NCBI RefSeq assembly: GCF_001870735.1
Contig: NZ_MORL01000031.1
Location: forward strand, 82-64,081
DNA length: 64,000 bases
Reading direction: 5' to 3'
DNA from: Arsenicibacter rosenii
GTDB taxonomy: Bacteria; Bacteroidota; Bacteroidia; Cytophagales; Spirosomataceae
Shown here: positions 34,081 through 42,933 of the stretch, in pieces
How the letters are laid out: each line of letters opens with the position of its first letter
How positions within the stretch are numbered: the stretch's first letter is position 1
Notes under the pieces: model-generated
Database searches by the model: none
Seen by the model: the letters and a program-made list of their open reading frames with translations, nothing else
What the model was told of the DNA's origin: nothing
Made by a program: the position numbers and the translations under genes

Positions 34081-37000
34081 TTAGAACGTTATGTTGATCC
34101 CTACGTTGTAGCCACGGGCCAGCGGATAGAGGCCGTAATCGACGCCTGGGGTCAGGTTGCTGCCCGCCGAGCTGCTGCCGCCGGTGGTGCCTGAACTGCT
34201 GTCGTAGAACACGTTGTAGTTATAATCAACTTCCGGGTTATAGCCTTTGTACTTCGTGAGGGTGAAGGCATTGTTGATGTTGCCGTAGACCCGCACACCG
34301 CCGAGTTTAATCTTGCTGACCAGCGCCGATGGCAGGTTGTAGCCGATGGTGATGTTGGTACACCGCAGGAATGAACCGCTTTGCAGGTAGAAGGTCGACA
34401 GGCGGGTGCTGTTCGACTGTGTCCCTCCGCGTGAGGCCCGGTAGACCTGGCCGTTGCCCGGCTGGCTGGCCGACCGGTAGCGGTCGGCTACCACCGAATA
34501 CTGATTGCCCGATGCTTCCATGTTGAACAGGTAATAGTCCTGACCATCAAGCACCTGGTTGCCGTAACTGCCGTTGAAGGAGGCATTCAGGTCGATGCCC
34601 TTGTAGCTCGACGTTACCGAAAAGCCGTATGTAAACTTCGGATACGGCGTGCCGATCACGCGTTTGTCGGCGTCGTTGACCACGCCGTCGCCGTTTACGT
34701 CTTCAAAAATCAGGTCGCCGGGGCGGAGCGGATTGCTGGAGGCCGTCGACCGGGCAGGGCCTTTTCGCACATAACCGGCGGTATAGGTCTGGGTGGCGGA
34801 GTTGTAATTGGCGTTGTCCTGTGCGATGGCTTCCATATCTTTCTCCTGTACCATGCCAATCACATTAAAGCCGTAGAACATACCGATTGGCTGGCCTTCC
34901 TGCGTGATGTGCGTAATGTACGAGCGTTCGGCACCGATCCCGAAAATGGTATTGGCGCCCCCCATGTTCAGGACCTTGTTGCGGTTCAGGGCAATGTTGC
35001 CGCTCAGGTTCAGCTTAAAATCGCTGGTCGACACCACGCGGCCGTCGATCTGTAGCTCAACGCCTTTGTTCTGCACTTTTGAGTCCCGCAGGTTGGTCAG
35101 GATGCTCGACGTACCCGACACCGCCGATACCGGCTGGTTGAAGAGCAGGTTATAGGAATTACTCAGGTAGCCGTTGGCAATCAGCAACAGACGGTTATTG
35201 AGCAGGCCCAGATCGAAGCCAAGGTTAAACTGCGAGGTAGATTCCCAGCCCAGTTTCTGGTCTTTCAGCGCACCGGCCCAAACGGCGGTATTGATCGTAC
35301 CGTTGCCGAACACCGCCCCGCCGGGGTTATTCATCGTTTGCTGGTAATTGTAGTTCCCGATGTTGTAGTTTCCGGTCAGCCCCCAGCTCCCCCGCAGTTT
35401 CAGCGATGAGGTCTCGCCAACCAAATCGCGGTAGAATGGCTCGTTGGAAACCGTCCAGCCCGCCGACAGCGACGGGAAGCTGCCCCAGCGGTTCTGCGGG
35501 CCGAAGCGCGACGAACCGTCGGTCCGGAAAGCGGCCGTCAGGAAGTACCGCTCATCGAAGTTGTACGTTGCCCGGGCGAGGTACGACAGCAGGGTCTCGT
35601 TGTATTTCCGCGCACTGTTCAGGAAGAAGTTCGTGGCGTCGGCCCCTTTACCCGAAATCTCCTGAATCCGGTCGTTCTGGAATCCCTGCGCCGATACGCT
35701 GATGAGGTCGCCCGAGGTTTTCTGCGCCGAATAACCGGCCAGCAGGCTCAGGTTGTGGCGGCCGAACTGCCGGTTGTACGTCAGCGTAAGTTCGCCCAGC
35801 ATATTCTGCGTGGCGTTGGTCTGGGCCGTTGCCCTGGCGGCGGCAATCGAAGCCGCTGAGTAAGGCGGATTCGCCCCGTTGCTCAGGCTGGTCGGCAGGT
35901 AGTATTCGTACTTCTCGTTGTAGGTCTGCAAGCCAAGATTCGCGCGGGCGGTCAGGCCCTTTGCAATGTCGTAACTGGCCGTACCGGTCAGGTTCGTGCG
36001 AAGGCCCTTGCGGGTGATGTTCGTTTCGCGGGCCAGTGCGAGCGGGTTCTCAAGGGTCTGGTAACCATAAAGTGATGACTGTGAGGCCGCTTCGTTTTTG
36101 ATCAGGTTGCCGTTGTCGTCGTAAGCGCGGAAAATCGGCATGTAGATCAGCGCACCCAGAATCGGCCCCTGATTAAAACGGCCTTCCTGTACTTCGCGGT
36201 TGTTAGTCGATGTCAGGAAGATGCTCGAACCCACTTTGAATTTTTTGCTGATTTCACCGTCGATGTTGGCGCGCAGGTTAATCCGCTCCTGTTTGGTCGG
36301 ATCCAGAATACCCTGCTGGTTCAGGTAACCGCCGCTGATGAGGTAGCGGGTAGAGCCGTTGCCGCCCGAAAACGTCAGGTTGTGGCGCGAGACTGGTGCG
36401 TTCCGGTACAGCACATCCTGCCAGTCGGTATTGTATTTCGGCGCGATCAGTTTCTGGGACGCAAAGTCGTAGAACTCCGCCGGAATCTGAACCGCGCTGG
36501 CATTCCCTACGTTGGCCACCCGCGTGGCATTCGGGTCGGAGAAATTGGCGTCGGTAAACGCTTTTCCGGCGTTCTGCATCAGGTCGCGGTAGGTGTTGTT
36601 GCGGGCGTCGATCAGCAGTTGCACAAACTCCGTTGAGTTGAGCAGTTTCACCTTTTTGGCGAGCTGGTTCACCCCGTACTGGAATTCATATTCGACCTTG
36701 CCTTTGCCCTCCTTACCCCGTTTGGTCGTAATCAGGACCACACCGCCCGAGGCCCGTGAGCCGTAGATGGCGGCCGAGGCAGCATCTTTCAGGATATCAA
36801 TGCTTTCGATGTCGTTCGGGTTGATGAACACATCGTTGCCCGCCGGAAATCCGTCGATGACATACAGCGGATCGGAACTGGCGTTGATCGAGCCGATGCC
36901 CCGTACGCGGATTTTGGCCCCGATGTAAGGCGCGCCGCTTACCTGCGAAACCTGCACACCGGCCAGCTTACCGACCAGTGCCTGGCTCAGGGTAGGGGCC

Positions 37001-37458
37001 GTAACGTTCAGCTCGCGGGCCTTTACATTTGAGATGGCACCGGTTACGTCGCTTTTGCGAAGGGTCTGGTACCCAACGGCCACCACTTCGTTCAGCATCG
37101 TACTGCCTTCTTTCAGCTGGATAGTCAGGCTGGTCTGCTGGCCAACCACCACTTCCTGTGTTTCGAAACCGATGAACGAAATCACCAGCGTTGCACCGGC
37201 ACTTACGTCCAGCGAAAACCGGCCGTTTCCGTCTGTAACGGTGCCTTTGCGGGTCTGCTTCTCAACGATGCTGACCCCAGGCATGGGTTGTCCGCTGCTG
37301 TCAGTTATCTGACCGCTGATGCGTTGCAGGCTGGTTGATGACGGACGGACCAGCGGGCGTCCGGTGGCGTAGGCAAGGGGCAAGGCCGGCTGTGACAGAA
37401 CGGTCACCGCAAAAAGACCAGCCACCAGCCGCACAACAGGGTTGGGGTAACGATTCAT
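34081..37458 (-). CDS. SusC-family TonB-dependent transporter (PUL 2)
   Basis: A 1125-residue outer-membrane transporter. After the signal peptide comes a carboxypeptidase-like domain (ISGQITDSSGQPMPGVSIVE, LVISFIGFETQEVVVG) and the plug (MLNEVVAVGYQTLRKSDVTG, VQVSQVSGAPYIG, LYVIDGFPAGND, DAASAAIYGSRASGGVVLIT). The long barrel ends YPLARGYNVGINITF. It pairs with the SusD gene 33 bp downstream. It differs strongly from the SusC at 17971, so the two systems are not recent duplicates. Confidence 0.96.
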   Translation of the reverse strand: MNRYPNPVVRLVAGLFAVTVLSQPALPLAYATGRPLVRPSSTSLQRISGQITDSSGQPMPGVSIVEKQTRKGTVTDGNGRFSLDVSAGATLVISFIGFETQEVVVGQQTSLTIQLKEGSTMLNEVVAVGYQTLRKSDVTGAISNVKARELNVTAPTLSQALVGKLAGVQVSQVSGAPYIGAKIRVRGIGSINASSDPLYVIDGFPAGNDVFINPNDIESIDILKDAASAAIYGSRASGGVVLITTKRGKEGKGKVEYEFQYGVNQLAKKVKLLNSTEFVQLLIDARNNTYRDLMQNAGKAFTDANFSDPNATRVANVGNASAVQIPAEFYDFASQKLIAPKYNTDWQDVLYRNAPVSRHNLTFSGGNGSTRYLISGGYLNQQGILDPTKQERINLRANIDGEISKKFKVGSSIFLTSTNNREVQEGRFNQGPILGALIYMPIFRAYDDNGNLIKNEAASQSSLYGYQTLENPLALARETNITRKGLRTNLTGTASYDIAKGLTARANLGLQTYNEKYEYYLPTSLSNGANPPYSAASIAAARATAQTNATQNMLGELTLTYNRQFGRHNLSLLAGYSAQKTSGDLISVSAQGFQNDRIQEISGKGADATNFFLNSARKYNETLLSYLARATYNFDERYFLTAAFRTDGSSRFGPQNRWGSFPSLSAGWTVSNEPFYRDLVGETSSLKLRGSWGLTGNYNIGNYNYQQTMNNPGGAVFGNGTINTAVWAGALKDQKLGWESTSQFNLGFDLGLLNNRLLLIANGYLSNSYNLLFNQPVSAVSGTSSILTNLRDSKVQNKGVELQIDGRVVSTSDFKLNLSGNIALNRNKVLNMGGANTIFGIGAERSYITHITQEGQPIGMFYGFNVIGMVQEKDMEAIAQDNANYNSATQTYTAGYVRKGPARSTASSNPLRPGDLIFEDVNGDGVVNDADKRVIGTPYPKFTYGFSVTSSYKGIDLNASFNGSYGNQVLDGQDYYLFNMEASGNQYSVVADRYRSASQPGNGQVYRASRGGTQSNSTRLSTFYLQSGSFLRCTNITIGYNLPSALVSKIKLGGVRVYGNINNAFTLTKYKGYNPEVDYNYNVFYDSSSGTTGGSSSAGSNLTPGVDYGLYPLARGYNVGINITF

Positions 37459-37519
37459 GTAAATTCAGATTGTATTACGTTGTATGTGATTCGATATGAG
37501 GATGTTGCCGGAGACAGGT

Positions 37520-38389
37520 TTACCAGGTCAGATCAACAAACCGGACATTGTTGCGGCGGGCTGAGGAAACAGCGATGCCCCGGTTCAGGTTGCCTGCCAG
37601 GGTAAATCCTTCCAGCTCGTCCGCATCATCGGTGTCAATTACCCTGACCACCTGCTGCTTGCCCGTTTCGATTGATTTGGCCAGATCGACCAGGGTAAAG
37701 CGCCACCGGCGGCCTTCGATCTGGTTCTGAATCAGCACCAGAATGCCTTTCTCCGGTATCCAGTGCAGGTTCTGGACAAACGGCGTGCAGGTGAATTTTT
37801 TGACGACCACACCCGTTTCGCTGGTTTTTTTCGCTTTATGGAGTTTTTCAGGGTCCATCAGGCGGACTTCATTGCCGTTGTTCCCGTAGTCGGCCGTGGC
37901 TACGTACCACTTATTCCGGTAGCGCACATATTCGGGACGGGTTCCCTGAATGCAGGCGTCATCGTCAATGGTATTGAGGAGATTCCCGTCTAAGGTGCCG
38001 GTTTTCAGCAGCCGCTTCCAGTCGACACTGTAAATTACGGCCCGCCATTTGGTACCTTCGGGATTCAGCCGGATGCTGTTGCCGATAAAGGTTGGTCCTT
38101 TGCCGTTCCAGGCAATGCCGGTCGGGTGGTTGATTATGTCCTGCCCTTTTTCGGTTAGTTTGATTTCACGGTTGGTATAGGCCAGGCCATCGGCGGTCAG
38201 GTCGTAAAGCCGGATCATGCCCACCTCGCGGTCACCATAGAGAAAGGCTTTGCCATCAATAAAGGCCGCCCCCTGACAAGCGCCCAGCGAATCGGTCGTA
38301 AACGGCGTGCGGAAGGTCATTGCCGGTTGTTCTGAACGCATCGCGGTCAGGAATAAGCCTGCCAGTAGTACCGTAAATGTGCTTTTCAT
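37520..38389 (-). CDS. Secreted propeller-like protein leading SusCD operon
   Basis: About 289 residues from the ATG at 38389 (MKSTFTVLLAGLFLTAMRSE); the frame extends to 38416. The body has repeated strands with Asp/Gly turns, such as FIDGKAFLYGDREVGMIRLY, GIAWNGKGPTFIGNSIRL, RYRNKWYVATADYGNNGNEV and GFTLAGNLNRGIAVSSARRN, in the style of a beta-propeller. I cannot name the family. It is the first gene of the operon, 61 bp before SusC, so it may help bind or process the same ligand at the cell surface or in the periplasm. Confidence 0.75.
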   Translation of the reverse strand: MKSTFTVLLAGLFLTAMRSEQPAMTFRTPFTTDSLGACQGAAFIDGKAFLYGDREVGMIRLYDLTADGLAYTNREIKLTEKGQDIINHPTGIAWNGKGPTFIGNSIRLNPEGTKWRAVIYSVDWKRLLKTGTLDGNLLNTIDDDACIQGTRPEYVRYRNKWYVATADYGNNGNEVRLMDPEKLHKAKKTSETGVVVKKFTCTPFVQNLHWIPEKGILVLIQNQIEGRRWRFTLVDLAKSIETGKQQVVRVIDTDDADELEGFTLAGNLNRGIAVSSARRNNVRFVDLTW

Positions 38390-38656
38390 ACGTACGTATT
38401 TGGGGGTTAAATGCAATGAAAAACGGGTCAGCCGGACAAGTACAGCACTAAATGGGAGGATGTGCGAAAGAAAAAAGGTTCAGGAATCAGTAGCTGACTA
38501 TGCAATTGCAAAAGACGGACTTTCGTGTTACCGGAGCATTACCGGAATCTTGTCAAATTGTTACGAAATGAGTTATTAGGTATACTTTAAGGAGGGTGGC
38601 GGGAATGGTAATGAATTCGTAATCTTGCAGCTGAAATCAGTCCCACAAGCATCTGT

Positions 38657-38664
38657 TACCTTTG
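38657..38664 (+). promoter_or_regulatory. -7 box TACCTTTG of the phosphatase operon
   Basis: TACCTTTG fits TAnnTTTG and lies 15 bp before the ATG at 38680, predicting a very short leader. No -33 TTG is seen at the usual distance. Confidence 0.4.
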
Positions 38665-38679
38665 CCGTTCTTTAGGCTT

Positions 38680-39702
38680 ATGATGATCAACCCGCGCATG
38701 TGGACCGCCTTTATTGTGGGCGTTCTTATATCGGCACAAACGGTTTTTGCCCAGATTCCTGCTAACAGTATCTATGCGAAGCAGGAACGGGCGGGCTATA
38801 CCCTGGGCCGTATAGCTAATCTGCGAGTCTTTGAAAATGCCCTTAACTTTGTCGTAGTAGGTGACTGGGGCCGTCAGGGGGAATATAACCAGAAGGCGGT
38901 TGCGCTCCAGATGGCTAAAACCATGGCCGGCATGGATGGCAACTTCGTCATTTCAACCGGCGATAATGTCTATCCGAATGGGGTTGCCAGTGTGCAGGAC
39001 CCGTTGTGGTGGGGGAGTTTTGAGTCGGTCTACACCTACGCACATCTCCAGCGGAACTGGTATCCGGTGTTAGGCAACCACGACTACGGCGGGAACGTGG
39101 ATGCTCAGATTGAGTACTCAAAAATCAGTCGCCGGTGGCGGATGCCGGCCCGCTATTATTCGCTGAAAAAGCGGGTTGGCAAAAGCAAGGCGCTGTTTGT
39201 CTTTATCGATACCAACGGCTTTGAACCGGCTTATTACAAAAACGAAGACCTTGCTCCGGCCTTGAGCCAGCAGGATACCACGGCCCAGATCCGCTGGTTG
39301 CGGGAGGTTCTGGCTGACCCTGACCCGTCGATCCGCTGGAAAATCGTGGTAGGCCACCATCCGCTGTATTCGGCCGGTAAACGGGTGGCGGTTACGGGGC
39401 CGGTCCGGCAGGCGATTAAGCCGATTCTGGATGAATTCGGGGTGGATATCTACCTCTGCGGGCACGACCACGACCTGCAATACAACAAACCGGTGGGCCC
39501 GACGCACCATTTCCTGTCGGGGGCCGGCTCTGAAACGGATAACAATCCGCACAAGACACCGGAAAATGTTTTTTACAACGGCAGTAACGGATTTATGGCC
39601 TTCTCGATCACGGAAAACCAGTTTCTGGTACAGATCATCGACTATTTGGGCCAGATCCTGTTTTCGCGCGTAATTCCCAAAAATGAAGTTCCGAAAAAAT
39701 AA
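38680..39702 (+). CDS. Secreted purple acid phosphatase-like metallophosphoesterase
   Basis: About 340 residues with signal peptide (VGVLISAQTVFAQ). It has the calcineurin-like metal motifs in order: VVGDWGRQGEYN, STGDNVYPNGV, VLGNHDYGGN, VGHHPLYSAGK and LCGHDHDLQ, matching tartrate-resistant acid phosphatases. It removes phosphate from extracytoplasmic organic phosphates. The frame is open to a TTG at 38662, but the ATG at 38680 is natural. Its 3' end overlaps the next gene by 20 bp, so the two are translationally coupled in a phosphate-scavenging operon. Confidence 0.92.
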   Translation: MMINPRMWTAFIVGVLISAQTVFAQIPANSIYAKQERAGYTLGRIANLRVFENALNFVVVGDWGRQGEYNQKAVALQMAKTMAGMDGNFVISTGDNVYPNGVASVQDPLWWGSFESVYTYAHLQRNWYPVLGNHDYGGNVDAQIEYSKISRRWRMPARYYSLKKRVGKSKALFVFIDTNGFEPAYYKNEDLAPALSQQDTTAQIRWLREVLADPDPSIRWKIVVGHHPLYSAGKRVAVTGPVRQAIKPILDEFGVDIYLCGHDHDLQYNKPVGPTHHFLSGAGSETDNNPHKTPENVFYNGSNGFMAFSITENQFLVQIIDYLGQILFSRVIPKNEVPKK

Positions 39703-41530
39703 CCGTGCCATTCGGGTATGGCTGAGCCTGTGGCTGCTGTCAGCATCCGTTTATGCCCAACCGCCCGGGCCATATACAACCGCTCAGGCTCATTCGCACA
39801 ACGATTACGAACAGAAAATCCCGTTCTGGCAGGCCTATCACCAGCATTTCGGGTCCATTGAAGCCGATGTACATGCCGTAAACGGCACCTTGTATGTGGC
39901 GCATGACCCGTCGGCCATCGCCGGAAACCGCACCCTGGAGGCGCTGTATATTCAGCCGCTGGTGCAGCAAGTGACCGAATGCAAAGGGGCTGTTTATGAA
40001 GACAGGCAACCCTTGCAATTGCTGATCGACCTGAAAACACCCGCCGAACAAACCCTGCCGCTGTTGGTGAAACAACTGGCCGCCCATCCGGCCGTCTTCG
40101 GCGAGAACGGACCGGTGCAGGTGGTGGTGAGCGGCAACATGCCGAAGCCGGAGCAGTTTGCTTCATACCCCTCGTGGCTGAAATTCGACGGTCGCCCCGA
40201 CATTACCTACACCGATGAACAGCTGACCCACGTCGGCCTGGTCAGCCAGTCGTTTCTGACCTACAGCGGTTGGAACGGTAAAGGGCTGATTGTGAAAAAA
40301 GAGCGGGCGAAACTGCTGGCCATGATCCGGAAGGCCCACGCGCAGGGCAAAAAAGTCCGGCTCTGGGCCACCCCCGACAACGTAAACACGTGGAAAGCAC
40401 TGATCAACCTCGGCGTCGATTTCATCAATACCGACCACATTGCCGAACTGGCCGGGTTTCTCAACAGCCGCCCGACGGCGGAGTTTCAGAATACCAGCTT
40501 CCATACCCCATATCAGCCGACCTACCGCAACAACGACGAGCGCAGCCGGGTCAGACATGTGATTCTGCTGATCGGCGACGGCATGGGGCTGGCGCAGATT
40601 TATGCCGGTCTGACGGCCAACCGCGGGGCGCTTAACCTCGGTCAGTTCCTCAACATCGGGTTCTCCAAAACAAGTGCGGCCGACACCTATATCACCGATT
40701 CGGCGGCGGGCGGCACAGCGATGGCCACCGGCTCAAAAACCAACAACCGCTACATCGGCGTTGATTCAACGGGAGCGGCTTTACCCGCCATTCCGGCCCT
40801 GATCCGGCAGTGGGGCATGCCGTCGGGGATTATTACCGTTGGTAGCGTGACGGATGCCACCCCGGCTGCGTTCTATGCTCATCAGCCCGACCGCGCGTTT
40901 GAACATGAGATTGCCACGGATTTTCTGCGTTCGCCGGTCGACATCCTGATCGGGGGCGGTTACCGGTTCTTTAATGACCGGCACGTGCTGGATACACTCC
41001 GGCAACGGCACTATCAGATCGGTACCACATTCGGCGAGCTGGAAACGCTGAAGCCCCCGTTTGTGCTGCTCGACGACCAGGCGGTCGGGGCGGTACACAA
41101 GGGCCGTACCAGTTTTCTGTCAGACGGGCTCAACAAACTTATCCGCGAGCTGAAAGGCCGGAAAGAAGGCTTTTTTATCATGGCCGAAGGGGCGCAGATC
41201 GACTACGGCGGGCATGCCAGAGACCTCGGCTATGTGGCCCGCGAGATGGTTGACTTTGACCGCGCCATCGGCGAAGCCATGCGCTTTGCCGACGAAAACG
41301 GCGAAACGCTGGTCATTGTTACGGCCGACCACGAAACCGGTGGCCTGACCCTGCTCGACGGCGACCTGAAACGCGGCTATGTCGACGGCCATTTCAGCAC
41401 GAACGATCATACGGGTGTGATGGTGCCGGTGTTTGCCTACGGCCCGCACTCTCTCGATTTCCGGGGCATGTACGAAAACACCGCCATTCACCACAAAATC
41501 ATGGCGATTCTGAAACGGTACAAAAAATAA
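39683..41530 (+). CDS. GDPD-like domain fused to alkaline phosphatase
   Basis: A 615-residue secreted fusion (signal peptide ending ASVYAQ). The first about 260 residues form a PLC-like/glycerophosphodiester phosphodiesterase barrel with HSHNDYEQKIPFWQAYHQHF, GSIEADVHAVNGTLYVAHD and FINTDHIAELAGFL. From about 285 an alkaline phosphatase domain follows: VILLIGDGMGLAQIYAG (metal Asp), YITDSAAGGTAMATGSKTNN (nucleophile Ser), AEGAQIDYGGHARD and VTADHETGGLTL. The likely logic is that the first domain cleaves phosphodiesters and the second removes the remaining phosphomonoester. Both active sites look intact by motif. Confidence 0.92.
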   Translation: MKFRKNNRAIRVWLSLWLLSASVYAQPPGPYTTAQAHSHNDYEQKIPFWQAYHQHFGSIEADVHAVNGTLYVAHDPSAIAGNRTLEALYIQPLVQQVTECKGAVYEDRQPLQLLIDLKTPAEQTLPLLVKQLAAHPAVFGENGPVQVVVSGNMPKPEQFASYPSWLKFDGRPDITYTDEQLTHVGLVSQSFLTYSGWNGKGLIVKKERAKLLAMIRKAHAQGKKVRLWATPDNVNTWKALINLGVDFINTDHIAELAGFLNSRPTAEFQNTSFHTPYQPTYRNNDERSRVRHVILLIGDGMGLAQIYAGLTANRGALNLGQFLNIGFSKTSAADTYITDSAAGGTAMATGSKTNNRYIGVDSTGAALPAIPALIRQWGMPSGIITVGSVTDATPAAFYAHQPDRAFEHEIATDFLRSPVDILIGGGYRFFNDRHVLDTLRQRHYQIGTTFGELETLKPPFVLLDDQAVGAVHKGRTSFLSDGLNKLIRELKGRKEGFFIMAEGAQIDYGGHARDLGYVAREMVDFDRAIGEAMRFADENGETLVIVTADHETGGLTLLDGDLKRGYVDGHFSTNDHTGVMVPVFAYGPHSLDFRGMYENTAIHHKIMAILKRYKK

Positions 41531-41639
41531 AACCACGACAGCGGGAAGGCATGAAGGGGCACCAAGTAAGCACACTAAGCATAATTTTGCCTGTGCATCG
41601 TTGATTTTTAGTGCACCTGGTAGAAGGTGTAATTAAAGA

Positions 41640-41708
41640 TTTACCACATATCCACATAGAAAAACAAAGATATTTAGTCTTATGTGCCCTATGTGTCTAT
41701 GTGGTATG
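41640..41708. repeat. Imperfect palindromic extragenic repeat
   Basis: CCACATAGA and TCTATGTGG form a perfect 9-bp inverted repeat spaced by about 40 bp, within ACCACATA...TATGTGGT. A similar partial sequence (CTTATGTGGCTATGTGGG) occurs near 44880. It is probably a decayed extragenic repeat; I see no gene in 41531-41784. Confidence 0.4.
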
Positions 41709-41784
41709 TCAAACACAGCGTGGAAATACAGGATCAGCTATTTTCTTCGTGCTGCATTGGTTCTTCCCGCCTTCGTGGTTAAAG

Positions 41785-42507
41785 TTAGTTAACAGGTATC
41801 CGGATAACCGAAAGCGAGTGCGGTACCAGCGTCAGGGTGATGGCCTTTTTGCGGGCATCAACCGGAAACAGTGATACCATGTCGAGGTCCAGCGTACCTT
41901 TGCCTTCCACCCACAGGCGGAGTTTTCCTTTCTGTACCGTCTGCGAAGTGGTAAAACTTACCTGTTGCTTGTGCCATTGTCCGTCTTTGGTAGCCGGTGT
42001 CAGTACGCCGCTGCCTACCACCTCATTTTTTTCGTTCAGCAGCTCCGCACGCAGACTGATACTACCCGATGCGAGGCGATACATGACCGAAAAATCGTAG
42101 CGAAGGCCGTTTTTAAGGCCCATGCCCTTAAAGCCTTCGTTGGTCAGGCCCATGTCGCCGGTAGCGAGGTTGTTGGCCGTGATGTGCAGGTAGCGCGGGT
42201 TGTTGCTGCCTGCATCCTTGCGGTTCTGCACCAGCAGATCACCTTCTGTGCGTTTTTTGCCTTCCTGTTTCCAGCCCATCAGCGGCTTAAAAAACTCAAA
42301 CGACCGGTTTTTGACGAGTTCGGCATAGATGCCGCCGTCGGCCCCGAAGTTAATGTCCTCAAAAAAGACGCCCCACATCGTCGGCTGAATTTCCGCAACC
42401 GGCTTTGCCGTATTCACGTTGATGACGGGAGCCGGTTGGGCAAGCGCCAGGGAAGCCGATGCGAGCAGGACGGCCACCGCCTTCGGTAAAGTCTGAATCA
42501 TGTTCAC
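41785..42507 (-). pseudogene. Internally deleted GH51 alpha-L-arabinofuranosidase
   Basis: A 240-residue open frame. Residues 1-215 match the N-terminal part of secreted GH51 arabinofuranosidases: signal peptide, EIQPTMWGVFFEDINFGADG, GIYAELVKNRSFEFF, GKGTLDLDMVSLFP. Right after VSLFP, where the family continues into the catalytic barrel, the sequence jumps to ARKKAITLTLVPHSLSVIRI, the typical GH51 C-terminal strand. A full protein would be about 650 residues, so about 400 residues including both catalytic glutamates are missing, in frame. It still encodes a stable-looking beta-sandwich and could survive as a binding protein, but it cannot be an active enzyme. Confidence 0.8.
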
Positions 42508-42933
42508 AGGTTAAATGAGTTAAGCAGATTATGGTATCCGGTGCACGTTTTTCACCCCTTTGCGCTGTTTTATCGCCGGAGTTTTCAAAACGTGTAAATC
42601 TGACACAATTTTAAGCGCGTAAAATTTATTCTCCAAATAGTTCAACCGATTTGTGTGTGGGGGCGCGCCAAGCTAGAGTATGGTGCTAGGGGGGGGGGGC
42701 GCGTAGTGAGGATGCCAGGCAATTGCCTGAACAGTTAACCCCGGACTTCAGGCTGGGGCAGTGGGAGGACTGCTACCGGCAGCAGCTTTAGCCGTGAGGG
42801 GGTAGGGCTGATGATGATGTCGAGCGCCAGGCTAAAGCATGGCGTTAGGGGTGGGGTGTGCGGGTGTCAGGCTAACCCACCTCTGAACAGTTAACCCCGG
42901 ACTTCAGGCCGGGGCGTGAAAGAACAGACCAAC
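42508..42933. repeat. Duplicated extragenic repeat cluster with G11 run
   Basis: No gene is seen in this 426-bp gap. Copy A (42665-42759) and copy B (42824-42915) share a head (GCGCCARGCTARAGYATGGY) and a tail beginning TGAACAGTTAACCCCGGACT that is 31 of 32 identical. Differences I can align are all transitions. The tail contains CCCCGG-ACTTCAGG-CCGGGG, a hairpin that may end the TRIC gene transcript. GCTTTAGCC (42785-42793) and GGCTAAAGC (42830-42838) are inverted repeats. Copy A carries an 11-G homopolymer at 42689-42699. Confidence 0.75.

Noticed and set aside
41600-41620. TTAGTGCAC resembling the GntR motif core
   Set aside because: Only the core matches, the second half-site is absent and no promoter follows in either direction.
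41611-41874. 87-residue plus-strand frame
   Set aside because: It runs through a decayed repeat and antisense into the GH51 remnant; there is no coding signal.
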